Positions 39,688 to 47,867 of a stretch of DNA of 64,000 nucleotides are shown here, piece by piece. The position numbers and the translations under genes were made by a program. Each line of letters starts with the position of its first letter. The first letter of the stretch is position 1. The stretch comes from Nibribacter koreensis (GTDB lineage Bacteria; Bacteroidota; Bacteroidia; Cytophagales; Hymenobacteraceae). The stretch is taken from contig NZ_BAABGX010000002.1 of the NCBI RefSeq assembly GCF_039541795.1, positions 868,001 through 932,000 on the forward strand, given 5' to 3'. The notes under the pieces are model-generated. The model was not told the DNA's origin, searched no databases, and saw nothing but the letters and a program-made list of their open reading frames with translations.

Positions 39688-40650
39688 TTATTTGTTTTTG
39701 GAGAACAGAGAGTCCACAAATTCGCGCTTGTCAAACACCTGCAGGTCCTCTACGCGCTCCCCTACACCAATGTACTTAACAGGAATCTTGAACTCGTCTG
39801 AGATGCCAATGATGACGCCTCCTTTGGCCGTTCCGTCCAATTTGGTTACCGCTAGGGCCGTTACCTCGGTGGCTTTGGTGAACTCACGGGCTTGGATGAC
39901 CGCATTTTGACCGGTGCTACCGTCTAAGACCAGCAACACCTCATGCGGCGCGGCGTCAATGACTTTCTGCATCACGCGCTTGATTTTAGTAAGCTCGTTC
40001 ATGAGACCCACCTTGGTGTGCAGACGGCCAGCGGTGTCAATAATCACCACGTCTGCTCCCATCTCCACGCCTTTCTTCACGGCGTCATAAGCCACAGACG
40101 CAGGGTCAGTGTTCATGCCGTGGTCCACCACTGGAATGCCCACGCGGTCACCCCAGATTTTGAGTTGGTCCACAGCGGCAGCCCTAAACGTATCACCCGC
40201 ACCCAGCACTACCTTCTTACCGGCTTTGTGGAACTGCGAGGCTAGCTTACCAATGGTGGTGGTCTTGCCCACGCCGTTCACGCCTACTACCATAATCACA
40301 TACGGCTGTCCGCCGGTGTCTGGAAGGGTGAAGTCAGCGGCAATCCCGCCCTTGTTCTCTTCCATGAGCTCCATGATCTCTTCGCGCAGGATGCGGTCCA
40401 GGTCAGAAGTGCCTACGTATTTGTCACGGGCTACGCGTTTCTCAATGCGCTCAATGATTTTGACGGTGGTCCCAATCCCCACGTCTGCGTGTACCAGCAC
40501 CGTCTCCAGCTCATCCAAGACCTCCTCGTCCACTTTGGACTTACCCACCACCGCTTTGCTAAGCTGGTCCAGGAAGCTGGTCTTGGTTTTCTCAAGGCCT
40601 TTGTCCAGAGATTCTTTTTTGTCTTTACTGAAGAAACCGAAAAGTGCCAT
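39688..40650 (-). CDS. ftsY: Signal recognition particle receptor FtsY
   Basis: The 320-residue GTPase docks SRP-ribosome complexes at the membrane. Its NG domain has the P-loop VGVNGVGKTTTIGKLA (about 123-138), DTFRAAA, DTAGRLHTK, TKLDGTAKGG and the closing FIGVGE-like KYIGVGERVEDLQVF. The N-terminal acidic A domain of E. coli is absent, as usual in this phylum. It is preceded by the DUF4295, rpmG pair, and rimO lies downstream. Confidence 0.96.
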   Translation of the reverse strand: MALFGFFSKDKKESLDKGLEKTKTSFLDQLSKAVVGKSKVDEEVLDELETVLVHADVGIGTTVKIIERIEKRVARDKYVGTSDLDRILREEIMELMEENKGGIAADFTLPDTGGQPYVIMVVGVNGVGKTTTIGKLASQFHKAGKKVVLGAGDTFRAAAVDQLKIWGDRVGIPVVDHGMNTDPASVAYDAVKKGVEMGADVVIIDTAGRLHTKVGLMNELTKIKRVMQKVIDAAPHEVLLVLDGSTGQNAVIQAREFTKATEVTALAVTKLDGTAKGGVIIGISDEFKIPVKYIGVGERVEDLQVFDKREFVDSLFSKNK

Positions 40651-40763
40651 ATTGGTGGGTAGAGGCGGTTGGGGTGGATGAAAAGTAAAAAGGGTTGAAT
40701 ACCAAAAAAGTCCCTAGTATGGAGGGACTTTTACAGGTATATCTTGATTGCGATATAAGGCAA

Positions 40764-40916
40764 TTATTTTTTAAGAGCGTCTTGAACTTGGTCAATCGGC
40801 ACCATCTCTTCTCTAAAAGTGTAAGCGCCAGTCTTAGGAGACTTAACAGCTTTGATCACCTTCGCCCAGTCTTTACCAGTGGCGGTCTTTAGGGTTGCTA
40901 CTACTTTCTTAGCCAT
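40764..40916 (-). CDS. DUF4295 protein (50 residues)
   Basis: A short gene between rpmG and ftsY encodes a 50-residue basic protein starting MAKKVVATLKTATGKDWAKV and ending QVQDALKK. It matches the small DUF4295 protein that regularly follows rpmG in Bacteroidota; a ribosome-associated role is inferred from this linkage. Its ATG lies two bases after the rpmG stop. It is below usual length cut-offs and easily missed. Confidence 0.85.
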   Translation of the reverse strand: MAKKVVATLKTATGKDWAKVIKAVKSPKTGAYTFREEMVPIDQVQDALKK

Positions 40917-40918
40917 GG

Positions 40919-41107
40919 TTATTTAATTTCTTTATGAACGGTAACTTTCTTCATGAAAGGATTGAATTTCTTCATCTCCATACGCTCAGGAGTGTTCTTT
41001 CTGTTTTTGGTAGTGATATACCGAGACATGCCAGGTACGCCGGAGTTTTTCTGCTCAGTGCACTCCAAAATCACCTGAACTCTATTGCCTTTAGCTTTCT
41101 TTGCCAT
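40919..41107 (-). CDS. rpmG: 50S ribosomal protein L33
   Basis: The 62-residue protein has GNRVQVILECTEQKNSG and SRYITTKNRKNTPERMEMKKFNPFMKK, clear L33 features. It has one cysteine rather than the paired CxxC motifs, so this is the zinc-independent form. The DUF4295 gene follows with a two-base gap, and a good promoter precedes it (41136-41143). Confidence 0.95.
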   Translation of the reverse strand: MAKKAKGNRVQVILECTEQKNSGVPGMSRYITTKNRKNTPERMEMKKFNPFMKKVTVHKEIK

Positions 41108-41135
41108 CGCGAAGTTGATTTTTTATTTAGGACTG

Positions 41136-41143
41136 CAAATATA
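41136..41143 (-). promoter_or_regulatory. rpmG promoter
   Basis: TATATTTG on the minus strand is an exact TAnnTTTG -7 match, and TTTG at 41164-41167 lies 20 bases upstream as the -33 element; the rpmG start is 28 bases downstream. Confidence 0.65.
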
Positions 41144-41239
41144 CAGCCTTAGTTACTTAATTACAAATACGATACTTCTTTTTTAGTCAAGTATCACCAA
41201 ATGCCCACGGCCCGGCTCCCCAACCTTTTGCAAAGCTAC

Positions 41240-41277
41240 CATTTTTGCGCTATTTCTGCTAAAAGAGGCTAAAAACG
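41240..41277. repeat. Family A palindrome, copy 20
   Basis: A degenerate copy (ATTTTTGCGCTATTTCTGCTAAAAG then AGGCTAAAAACG) 16 bases after the M24 peptidase stop on the minus strand. Confidence 0.8.
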
Positions 41278-41292
41278 GAGCAATTAATTCTC

Positions 41293-42915
41293 TTACTTTA
41301 AGACCGGCAACTTAAAGTCATCCAAGGCACTAGGCTGGGCCATGGTGGCTTCAATGTCTTTCACGGTCCTAGGCGCCCCTTTTGATAGGTTTTCCCAGCC
41401 AGTGTTGGTGATGAGGATATCGTCTTCAATGCGTACGCCTATGCCCCACCACTTCTTGTCTACAGGGCTTCCTTCCGGAATATAGATGCCTGGCTCCACA
41501 GTAATGACCGTGTTGTGTTTAAACGGCCCGTAAGCGCCTCTATCGTGCACGTCTAGTCCCAAGTAATGGGACACCCCGTGCATGGTATAGCGACGGGCCT
41601 CTTCTGGCTTCTTGATGATGCCTAGTTTAATCAAACCCTCGGCCATTACTTTCTGAGCGGCCTCATTAGGCGCCTGGAATGCGTTACCCACTTTGCACTG
41701 CTGAAAACCGGCTTCTTGGGCGGCGTACACCAGTTCATAGATTTGCTTCTGCTCTGGAGAGAACTTACCGTTGGCCGGAATGGTGCGGGTCACGTCTGCG
41801 GTGTAGCCATGATACTCGGCGCCCAAGTCCATCAACACCAAATCATTGTTCAGCTTAGGACGGTCGTTTTCTGTGTAATGCAGGATACAACCGTTGTTGC
41901 CGGCGCCCACAATAGACGGATAGCCTTCATATTCGGCGCCGTATTTCTTGTAGACGTATTCGTGAATTCCTTGCACTTCCATTTCAGACATGCCGGGTTG
42001 CATGGCCTTCATAACCTCCAGTTGCCCAATGGCAGACATGGCCACGGCTTTGCGCAACAGCACCAGTTCTTCTGCGGTCTTTTCTTCACGAAGCTGGTTA
42101 AGGACGCCTTCCAGCGAAGACATATCTAGTTTCTCCTTCGGGATGCTGGCGACTACGGCGGCTCTGGCGGGTGCGTCCTTGGCGGCTACGTAGGCTTTCA
42201 AGATGGCATTGTTGGCAAGCGCGGGGTTGGCCTCCATCTGGCGCTTTACTTCCTGCTGTACCTGAGCCCCAGCCTGCGCATCATACTGCCTGATGGCACT
42301 AAAAATCTCCTGGTGGTCTAGGCTCTTGCCTTCGCGTAGGCCTATTTTCTGCTTGAACTGCGCTAACAAATCATACAGGTCACTGCGGTCTCTGGCTTCA
42401 TTGCGCACGTCATGCGGCAACTCAAAGAATAGCACTTGCTGTAGGTTGGCAGTATCCAGTTTAAAGGCGGCGAAGTCTGTGTTCGGCAGAGACACGGCAA
42501 AGCCCAGTTGCTGTTTCACGCCGTCGGTGCCCAGGCGCTTGCCGTTCCAGGACTCTGCCTGCGGGTTGCGGGGCTGCGCGAAGACTACTTCATTGGTGCT
42601 TTGTCCGTTTATAGTCTGGTTCTCTGAAAACACCAGCAAAACGGAGTTGGGCTCTTTATACCCAGTCAGGTAGTAGAAGTCGGGGTTCTGGTGGTAATGG
42701 AAGTCCACGTCATTGGCGCGGTTTCTTACCGGGGCAGAAAAGAAAACGGCAACGGAGCGAGCCGGCAGCAGTTGCCGCAGTTGCTCTCTCCGTTGCCGGT
42801 GAAATTCTTTGGTTAAAAAGTCCGTGGGCTTTTGAGAGGAAGCCATTGACTGCCCCATCGCTCCAAGCGGAAGCGACACTAGCAGTAAAAACCATAAGTG
42901 CCGCATGCTTTTCAT
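41293..42915 (-). CDS. Secreted M24 peptidase (Xaa-Pro aminopeptidase type)
   Basis: The 540-residue protein has a signal peptide (MRHLWFLLLVSLPLGAMGQ), an aminopeptidase P N-terminal domain (ARSVAVFFSAPVRNRANDVDFHYHQNPDFYYLTGY) and a pita-bread catalytic domain. Metal ligands are in LMDLGAEYHGYTADVTRTIP (Asp pair), MHGVSHYLGLDVHD, TVEPGIYIP and VRIEDDILIT. It should cleave N-terminal residues before proline in the periplasm. Unusually it lies between rpmB and rpmG, starting 8 bases after the rpmB stop, so it may share the rpmB promoter. Confidence 0.93.
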   Translation of the reverse strand: MKSMRHLWFLLLVSLPLGAMGQSMASSQKPTDFLTKEFHRQRREQLRQLLPARSVAVFFSAPVRNRANDVDFHYHQNPDFYYLTGYKEPNSVLLVFSENQTINGQSTNEVVFAQPRNPQAESWNGKRLGTDGVKQQLGFAVSLPNTDFAAFKLDTANLQQVLFFELPHDVRNEARDRSDLYDLLAQFKQKIGLREGKSLDHQEIFSAIRQYDAQAGAQVQQEVKRQMEANPALANNAILKAYVAAKDAPARAAVVASIPKEKLDMSSLEGVLNQLREEKTAEELVLLRKAVAMSAIGQLEVMKAMQPGMSEMEVQGIHEYVYKKYGAEYEGYPSIVGAGNNGCILHYTENDRPKLNNDLVLMDLGAEYHGYTADVTRTIPANGKFSPEQKQIYELVYAAQEAGFQQCKVGNAFQAPNEAAQKVMAEGLIKLGIIKKPEEARRYTMHGVSHYLGLDVHDRGAYGPFKHNTVITVEPGIYIPEGSPVDKKWWGIGVRIEDDILITNTGWENLSKGAPRTVKDIEATMAQPSALDDFKLPVLK

Positions 42916-42922
42916 ATGCTAA

Positions 42923-43162
42923 CTAGTAAACGATGTATCCTTCGTCTTTTGCTTTCTTCAATACGGCAGAGATACCATTCTTAGAGATGGTACGAAGAGC
43001 AGAGGTAGAAACTTTCAAAGTAACCCATGCATCTTCCTCTGGGATGTAGAAGCGCTTCTTCTGTAAGTTCGGGAAAAACTTACGCTTTGTCTTATTGTTG
43101 GCGTGCGATACGCGGTTACCTACCTGCGTTCTTTTACCGGTTAAATCACAAACTCGTGCCAT
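42923..43162 (-). CDS. rpmB: 50S ribosomal protein L28
   Basis: The 79-residue protein begins MARVCDLTGKRTQVGNRVSHANNKTKRKF and contains NLQKKRFYIPEEDAWVTLKVSTSALRTISKNG, standard L28. It is first in the minus-strand group rpmB, M24 peptidase, rpmG, DUF4295, ftsY, rimO. A promoter with both -33 and -7 motifs precedes it. Confidence 0.96.
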   Translation of the reverse strand: MARVCDLTGKRTQVGNRVSHANNKTKRKFFPNLQKKRFYIPEEDAWVTLKVSTSALRTISKNGISAVLKKAKDEGYIVY

Positions 43163-43196
43163 TGTATCGTTAGTATCGTTTATTACAAAAGGGACG

Positions 43197-43204
43197 CAAA
43201 TATC
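43197..43204 (-). promoter_or_regulatory. rpmB promoter
   Basis: GATATTTG (one mismatch to TAnnTTTG) on the minus strand, with TTTG at 43225-43228 exactly 20 bases upstream. Confidence 0.55.
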
Positions 43205-43272
43205 CGCAAAAAGATAGATAATGTCAAAGCCCCCGCTAAACTTTTTTGTTTAATTCGTTCTAAAGAAGCTGT

Positions 43273-43470
43273 TTATCCTGTTTTACCGGCACCCTTACTT
43301 GGGGTATCCTGCTCTTTTTTAGCCTCTTTCTGGTAACCGTACGGGCAGTGCTTGCACCCGCTCTGACAACAATAGCCGCGCCGCAGGTGGTACTGCTCCG
43401 TAAAAACCATCAAGCCCTGCTCATTAAAATATGTGTCTCCCGGTTGCAAGGGGAGCGGCTTTGGTCTCAT
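43273..43470 (-). CDS. DUF5522 small protein
   Basis: The 65-residue protein has GDTYFNEQGLMVFTEQYHLRRGYCCQSGCKHCPYGY, which matches DUF5522. Four cysteines and a histidine (YCCQSGCKHCPYG) probably bind zinc or another metal. The C-terminal third is Lys-rich and variable. It lies upstream of rpmB on the same strand. Role unknown. Confidence 0.85.
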   Translation of the reverse strand: MRPKPLPLQPGDTYFNEQGLMVFTEQYHLRRGYCCQSGCKHCPYGYQKEAKKEQDTPSKGAGKTG

Positions 43471-43502
43471 GCCACAAAGATACGTAGGATTGCGGAAAAA
43501 TC

Positions 43503-43540
43503 CGTTTTTGAGCCGTTTTCTGGGAATTAGGTAAAAAACG
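43503..43540. repeat. Family A palindrome, copy 21
   Basis: A diverged copy (TTTTTGAGCCGTTTTC, centre TGG, AATTAGGTAAAAAACG) upstream of the DUF5522 gene. Confidence 0.82.
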
Positions 43541-43970
43541 GGTTTGATGGTTGATTGTCAATTGCTGGTTGTTGGTTGATGCCTCACTCTACTACCCCCG
43601 CCGTTGTTGGTGTTATTACTAACAACGTAGACTGCCTTTCTGACTAGCTTTGTGACTCTTCTATGGCGCGGATGTTACCTCCGTGACTTTTTGCCGTGCG
43701 CTTCCGTTGGCTGTTCCTAGAGCAAGGCCGCTTCATCCGGTGCCCTTATGCTACTCTTTTCATCTTTTCCGCTAAGCGCTCGCGGCCGCGAGGCCCCGTC
43801 TTCCCGCCTCGCGCTGTACCAGCTTGCCTCTTCTGCGTAGGGCCGCTTCTGTCTGACTAGCCCGTCTTGCTCTGTATTGACTGCCGTCCTGCCAGAGGCG
43901 GCAACCTGCTTAGGCGACTCGCCGGAAAGACTGGATCAGGTGCCAGTGGCAAAGGCTTCTACTAACCGCA

Positions 43971-44012
43971 GACTCCCCCCTTGAGGGGGGCTAAGGGGGG
44001 TGTTTACACCAA
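43971..44012 (-). repeat. Repeat shared with 35.6 kb
   Basis: Inverted relative of 35558-35594: the hairpin CCCCCCTTGAGGGGGG followed by CTAAGGGGGGTGTTTACACC. Confidence 0.65.
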
Positions 44013-44050
44013 CAGATGAATCGGTCAGCAATTAACCATCAGCTAATGTC

Positions 44051-44101
44051 ACTACCCAAAAGACCGCGTAGCATCTGGCAGGACCAGTGAGCGTCTGCGC
44101 C
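44051..44101 (+). repeat. Repeat shared with 63.1 kb
   Basis: ACCCAAAAGACCGCGTAGCA to GAGCGTCTGCGCCAA matches the reverse complement of 63048-63102 at roughly four of five bases. Confidence 0.65.
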
Positions 44102-44107
44102 AATTGT

Positions 44108-44144
44108 CATTTTAGCCTAATTCTTGGAAAACAGCCTAAAAACG
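44108..44144. repeat. Family A palindrome, copy 22
   Basis: A 37-base decayed copy with one T lost from the left tract (CATTTTAGCCTAATTC), 7 bases after the preceding repeat. Confidence 0.8.
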
Positions 44145-44421
44145 CTTCTTGAACAATGATCAACCATTAGTAATCAGCGATTAATCAATTTGCCAAAAAA
44201 GACATCTGTTCCGGCCAGCATGAGTAGGATATCATGAAGGGCACCCAAAGTCTTTTCTTATTCCCTTATTAAATAGACAAAATCTTATATACCATATCCC
44301 TTCTGCAGGGCTGAAGTAAAGACTTTTCTTTACTTTTATCACGAAGAAAGAATCTTCGTACAGAATAAAATCTGGGTTGATTGCAAGAAACGCCCTTCAC
44401 CAAAAGTAAACGCGATAGCAT

Positions 44422-45663
44422 ATGGATACAATGTCAATTACCTCTAGCCAACAGGCCATTGAACTGGAAGATAAGTACGGTGCCCACAACTACCACCCCC
44501 TGCCGGTTGTCTTAAACCGCGGCGAAGGCGTTTTCTTGTGGGACGTGGAAGGCAAGCGCTACTATGATTTCCTGAGCGCGTACAGCGCCATGAACCAGGG
44601 ACACTGCCACCCGCGCATCATTGGCGCGCTCACTGAACAGGCCCAGCAACTGACCCTCACCTCGCGCGCCTTCTACAATGACAAACTGGGCGCCTGTGAG
44701 AAGTACCTGTGCCAGCTCTTTGGGTATGACAAAGCTTTGTTGATGAACTCCGGGGCTGAGGCCGTAGAGACCGCCCTCAAACTGGCCCGTAAGTGGGGCT
44801 ATACTCAGAAAGGCATTCCGGCGCATGAGGCCGAGATCATTGTAGTGGAGCACAACTTCCACGGACGTACCACGGGCATCATCTCCTTCTCTACAGACCC
44901 AAGCAGTACAACCGGCTTCGGGCCGTACATGCCGGGTTACAAAGTGGTACCGTATGACAACCTGGACGCATTGGAGCTGGCCTTGCAAGAGAACCTGCAC
45001 GTGTGCGGGTTCATGGTAGAGCCTATCCAAGGCGAGGCCGGCGTGGTGGTGCCTTCAGAAGGATACCTGGCCAAAGCCCGCGAGCTGTGCAAGAAATACA
45101 ACGTATTGTTTATTGTAGATGAAATCCAGACGGGCATTGGTCGTACTGGTAAAATGCTGGCCTCTGATTATGAAGACGCCAAACCAGACATCTTGATTCT
45201 GGGCAAGGCCTTATCAGGGGGCGTGTTGCCTATCTCGGTGGCGCTGGCCAATGACGAGGTGATGCTAAGCATTCAGCCAGGCGAGCACGGTTCTACCTTT
45301 GGCGGCAACCCATTGGCCTGCGCCGTGGCCATGGCCGCCCTGGACGTGATCAAAGACGAAAACCTGACGGAGAACGCCTATAAGCTGGGTGAAATCTTCA
45401 GAAGCCGCATGAATGAATTGAAAGACCGCCACCCAGAACTGGTGACGCTGGTGCGCGGCCGCGGACTTTTGAACGCGGTGATTATTCAACCTACGGCAGA
45501 CGGACGTACGGCCTGGGATGTCTGCGTGAAGTTGAAGGAGAACGGACTGCTGGCCAAACCAACGCACGGCGACATCATCCGTTTCGCACCGCCGTTGGTG
45601 ATTACAGAAGAGCAGTTGCATGAGTGCTGTGACATCATAGAGAAAACCCTGGCCGCGTTTTAA
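44422..45663 (+). CDS. rocD: Ornithine aminotransferase
   Basis: The 413-residue class III PLP aminotransferase converts ornithine and 2-oxoglutarate to glutamate semialdehyde and glutamate. Motifs include EDKYGAHNYHPLPVVL and FLSAYSAMNQGHCHP at the N-terminus, MNSGAEAVETALKLARKWGY, HNFHGRTTGIISFSTD, DEIQTGIGRTGKML, the PLP-lysine region ILGKALSGGVLPIS and GEHGSTFGGNPLACAVA. The YGAHNYHPLP start separates ornithine from other omega-aminotransferases. A strong terminator follows. Cytosolic. Confidence 0.95.
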   Translation: MDTMSITSSQQAIELEDKYGAHNYHPLPVVLNRGEGVFLWDVEGKRYYDFLSAYSAMNQGHCHPRIIGALTEQAQQLTLTSRAFYNDKLGACEKYLCQLFGYDKALLMNSGAEAVETALKLARKWGYTQKGIPAHEAEIIVVEHNFHGRTTGIISFSTDPSSTTGFGPYMPGYKVVPYDNLDALELALQENLHVCGFMVEPIQGEAGVVVPSEGYLAKARELCKKYNVLFIVDEIQTGIGRTGKMLASDYEDAKPDILILGKALSGGVLPISVALANDEVMLSIQPGEHGSTFGGNPLACAVAMAALDVIKDENLTENAYKLGEIFRSRMNELKDRHPELVTLVRGRGLLNAVIIQPTADGRTAWDVCVKLKENGLLAKPTHGDIIRFAPPLVITEEQLHECCDIIEKTLAAF

Positions 45664-45679
45664 ATAACAGACAGAGTTC

Positions 45680-45729
45680 CTATAAAAAGAAAAGCCAGTC
45701 CCACCCAGGATTGGCTTTTCTTTTTATAG
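45680..45729. terminator. Terminator of rocD
   Basis: CTATAAAAAGAAAAGCCAGT pairs with ATTGGCTTTTCTTTTTATAG (one G-T) around a 10-base loop; A-rich and T-rich ends allow function in both directions. Confidence 0.88.
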
Positions 45730-45768
45730 GGTAATTTCTATCTTTAGAAAGACCTAACCCTCACCGCC

Positions 45769-47595
45769 TTGGCTTCTATCTCTACCGCTTTTAGAGTTAA
45801 GATCACACAGATCTTCCTGCCGTTTCTTCTTTTATCTGTTGGCCTGTTGGTTCTATATACCTCGTTCAATTGGCTGGTCTTCATCAAGCTAGAGCTAATA
45901 CAGGCCAATGGATTCATCACCAACTTTGTCTTACCGGCTTGCTTGTCTGGATTGGCGGTCATCTTTTGGTACAGGCACCGCATCAAACTCCTGCATCTTA
46001 AAAGAAAATCTGGAGACTTGCCTACATTGTATGTGTTGGTGGCCATTTTAGCCATGACGGTGCCCACGGTTATAGCTCAGGAATACCTAGTGACGGCCAC
46101 GGGCAAGCTCACCCAGTTAGATTCCATCACGCAGATAGGCAAACTACCAGCCACCAAATATTACACGCTCAAGGAGTATTACATAGACAAAAAAAGCGCA
46201 GGCATCTTCCAGGAGACTACCACATCTGGCAAGCGCGACCGCAACCTGGTCTTTACCTATTACATCACCTGCCCTATACGAGTAGCCCGGAAAACAGACA
46301 TTGACAGTGCTTCTCTTTCAGCCAATCCCTTAGACCCGTTGTACGTGCTGGACGGTGAGATCATTCCTGCACCTATACAGGAGGCAGCCTCTGCTCAAAC
46401 GTATTCTGTAGGCGGACTTACGCAGGATGAGATTGCCTCCATCACCGTTTTAAAAGACACGGCCGCGCAACGGTTGTATGGTGACCGAGGCCGCAATGGC
46501 GTGGTTTTGATTTCTTCTACTCCCCGCGGATGGCTGGCCTTGGAATACTCAAAAACCATCAGCAACAGCCTCTCCCCCGAAGAAAAGGATCAGGCGTTTG
46601 AAGAATTCGCTCAAGAATCAAAAGCTAATTTTGAACAGCGAGACTTGGCTCAGTTTGAGTTTATGGAGCGCATGACACCCGCCCACAGTGATTTAGAAGC
46701 CTTCCAGATCAGTATCCAGAAAAGTCCGGGGTTTCAGCACACCGGCTTAGGTCCTTTGTTAATTCCGCATCAAGTGCCCTTTGCCCAGCGCAACGGGCAG
46801 AAGCTTCCCTGGATTTTCTACTCCTTGGCCATTGGCGCGGGCGTCTGGTTGTTGATGATCTCCATTGTGCGGCTGTCAAACATAAAGCGGCGCAAAAAAC
46901 GCACCAGAGGACTATGGTCTAGACGGCTTTTAAAGAGAGCCTTGGCAGGCCTGCTCCCCGCTGACGGCTTCCTGATAACGCCCATCATTATGTACCTAAA
47001 CGTATTGGTGTTTGCTGTATTGGTAATGGCAGGCTTGGGATTCATGTATTTTAACGCAGGTGATTTGCATACCGTAGGGGGTAATTTTAGGCCAAGCGTT
47101 TTGCAGGAAGGAGAATATTGGCGATTAATGACCAACGTATTCCTGCACGGCGGCATCATGCACCTGCTCATGAACATGTTTGCCTTGCTGTGCATTGGGG
47201 TGATTCTGGAGCCTCTTTTAGGCCGAGCTAAATACACACTGGTGTACCTTATCTGCGGGGTGACGGCCAGCCTGGCCAGCATCTGGTGGTATGAGGCCAC
47301 GGTCAGCGTAGGCGCTTCAGGGGCCATCTTCGGGCTGTACGGTTTTTATGTGGCACTGCTCACCACCAACTTGTTCCCGCCAGAGGTTAGAAAATCCTTC
47401 CTGAAGTCTGTCATGATTTTTATAGGCTTTAATCTGGCCTTGGGCCTGGTAGGCGGCGTGGACAACGCGGCTCACGTTGGCGGCCTGCTCACCGGTTTTA
47501 TTCTGGGTTATGGCTACTACTTCTTAAACAGAGACACCTTACTCCAAGAAGAAGAGGAAATGGAAATAACGGCAGAGGAGCAGGTACACGCCTAA
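45769..47595 (+). CDS. Rhomboid protease with N-terminal TonB plug-like segment
   Basis: The 608-residue protein has a C-terminal rhomboid domain (about 405-590) with HGGIMHLLMNM (460-470), catalytic serine S517 in GASGAIFG and histidine H569 in AAHVGG. The N-terminal 350 residues have membrane helices (about 13-32, 48-68, 87-103) and a region (188-250) DPLYVLDGEIIP ... ITVLKDTAAQRLYGDRGRNG resembling the plug motif of SusC/TonB-dependent receptors. The first start in frame is TTG at 45769; no ATG occurs before residue 96. Rhomboids cleave membrane proteins within the bilayer. The fused segment is unusual and may bind partner proteins. Confidence 0.85.
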   Translation: MASISTAFRVKITQIFLPFLLLSVGLLVLYTSFNWLVFIKLELIQANGFITNFVLPACLSGLAVIFWYRHRIKLLHLKRKSGDLPTLYVLVAILAMTVPTVIAQEYLVTATGKLTQLDSITQIGKLPATKYYTLKEYYIDKKSAGIFQETTTSGKRDRNLVFTYYITCPIRVARKTDIDSASLSANPLDPLYVLDGEIIPAPIQEAASAQTYSVGGLTQDEIASITVLKDTAAQRLYGDRGRNGVVLISSTPRGWLALEYSKTISNSLSPEEKDQAFEEFAQESKANFEQRDLAQFEFMERMTPAHSDLEAFQISIQKSPGFQHTGLGPLLIPHQVPFAQRNGQKLPWIFYSLAIGAGVWLLMISIVRLSNIKRRKKRTRGLWSRRLLKRALAGLLPADGFLITPIIMYLNVLVFAVLVMAGLGFMYFNAGDLHTVGGNFRPSVLQEGEYWRLMTNVFLHGGIMHLLMNMFALLCIGVILEPLLGRAKYTLVYLICGVTASLASIWWYEATVSVGASGAIFGLYGFYVALLTTNLFPPEVRKSFLKSVMIFIGFNLALGLVGGVDNAAHVGGLLTGFILGYGYYFLNRDTLLQEEEEMEITAEEQVHA

Positions 47596-47619
47596 ATAGT
47601 TTCTCCTGATCGGCGCCCT

Positions 47620-47657
47620 CGTTTTTGGCCTGTTTTCTGGAAAACAGGCCAAAAACG
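47620..47657. repeat. Family A palindrome, copy 23
   Basis: The core equals the consensus, and flanks GCGCCCT and AGGGCGC extend the palindrome to 52 bases (47613-47664), the longest in the window. Confidence 0.95.
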
Positions 47658-47728
47658 AGGGCGCTGTCCTTTTACGCCAGCCGTACAACACCTCTAAAAG
47701 AATTGTGGCATGCCAAGACGAAGGGCCG

Positions 47729-47736
47729 TACCTTTG
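47729..47736 (+). promoter_or_regulatory. hemB promoter
   Basis: TACCTTTG matches TAnnTTTG exactly and is followed by CAGCG; TTG at 47703-47705 lies about 23 bases upstream. Confidence 0.55.
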
Positions 47737-47752
47737 CAGCGTAGAGTCATTC

Positions 47753-47784
47753 GTGCCAAGTTTGATTTATAACAGTCTTGGCAC
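47753..47784 (+). promoter_or_regulatory. Hairpin in the hemB leader
   Basis: GTGCCAAG and CTTGGCAC form an 8-base stem around a 16-base loop in the predicted leader, 84 bases before the start codon. TGCCAAG also occurs at 47711-47717, before the -7 element. Confidence 0.4.
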
Positions 47785-47867
47785 ACCAATCCTTTGGCTC
47801 TTTTGTTAAATCAGCAGCGAGTCCGCCTCCCGTATAGGCTCACTTGCCCAAAACCGTATAAGCTGCT

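Larger units (their letters stand above)
43471..44421. other. Long repeat island upstream of rocD
   Basis: The 951-base spacer has no credible gene. It holds family A copies 21 and 22, a GC-rich block at about 43600-43960 that is purine-rich on the minus strand and contains the 14-base palindrome CTCGCGGCCGCGAG (43779-43792), two repeats shared with other islands, and a rocD leader with two short hairpins (near 44315-44334 and 44341-44359). Confidence 0.7.
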
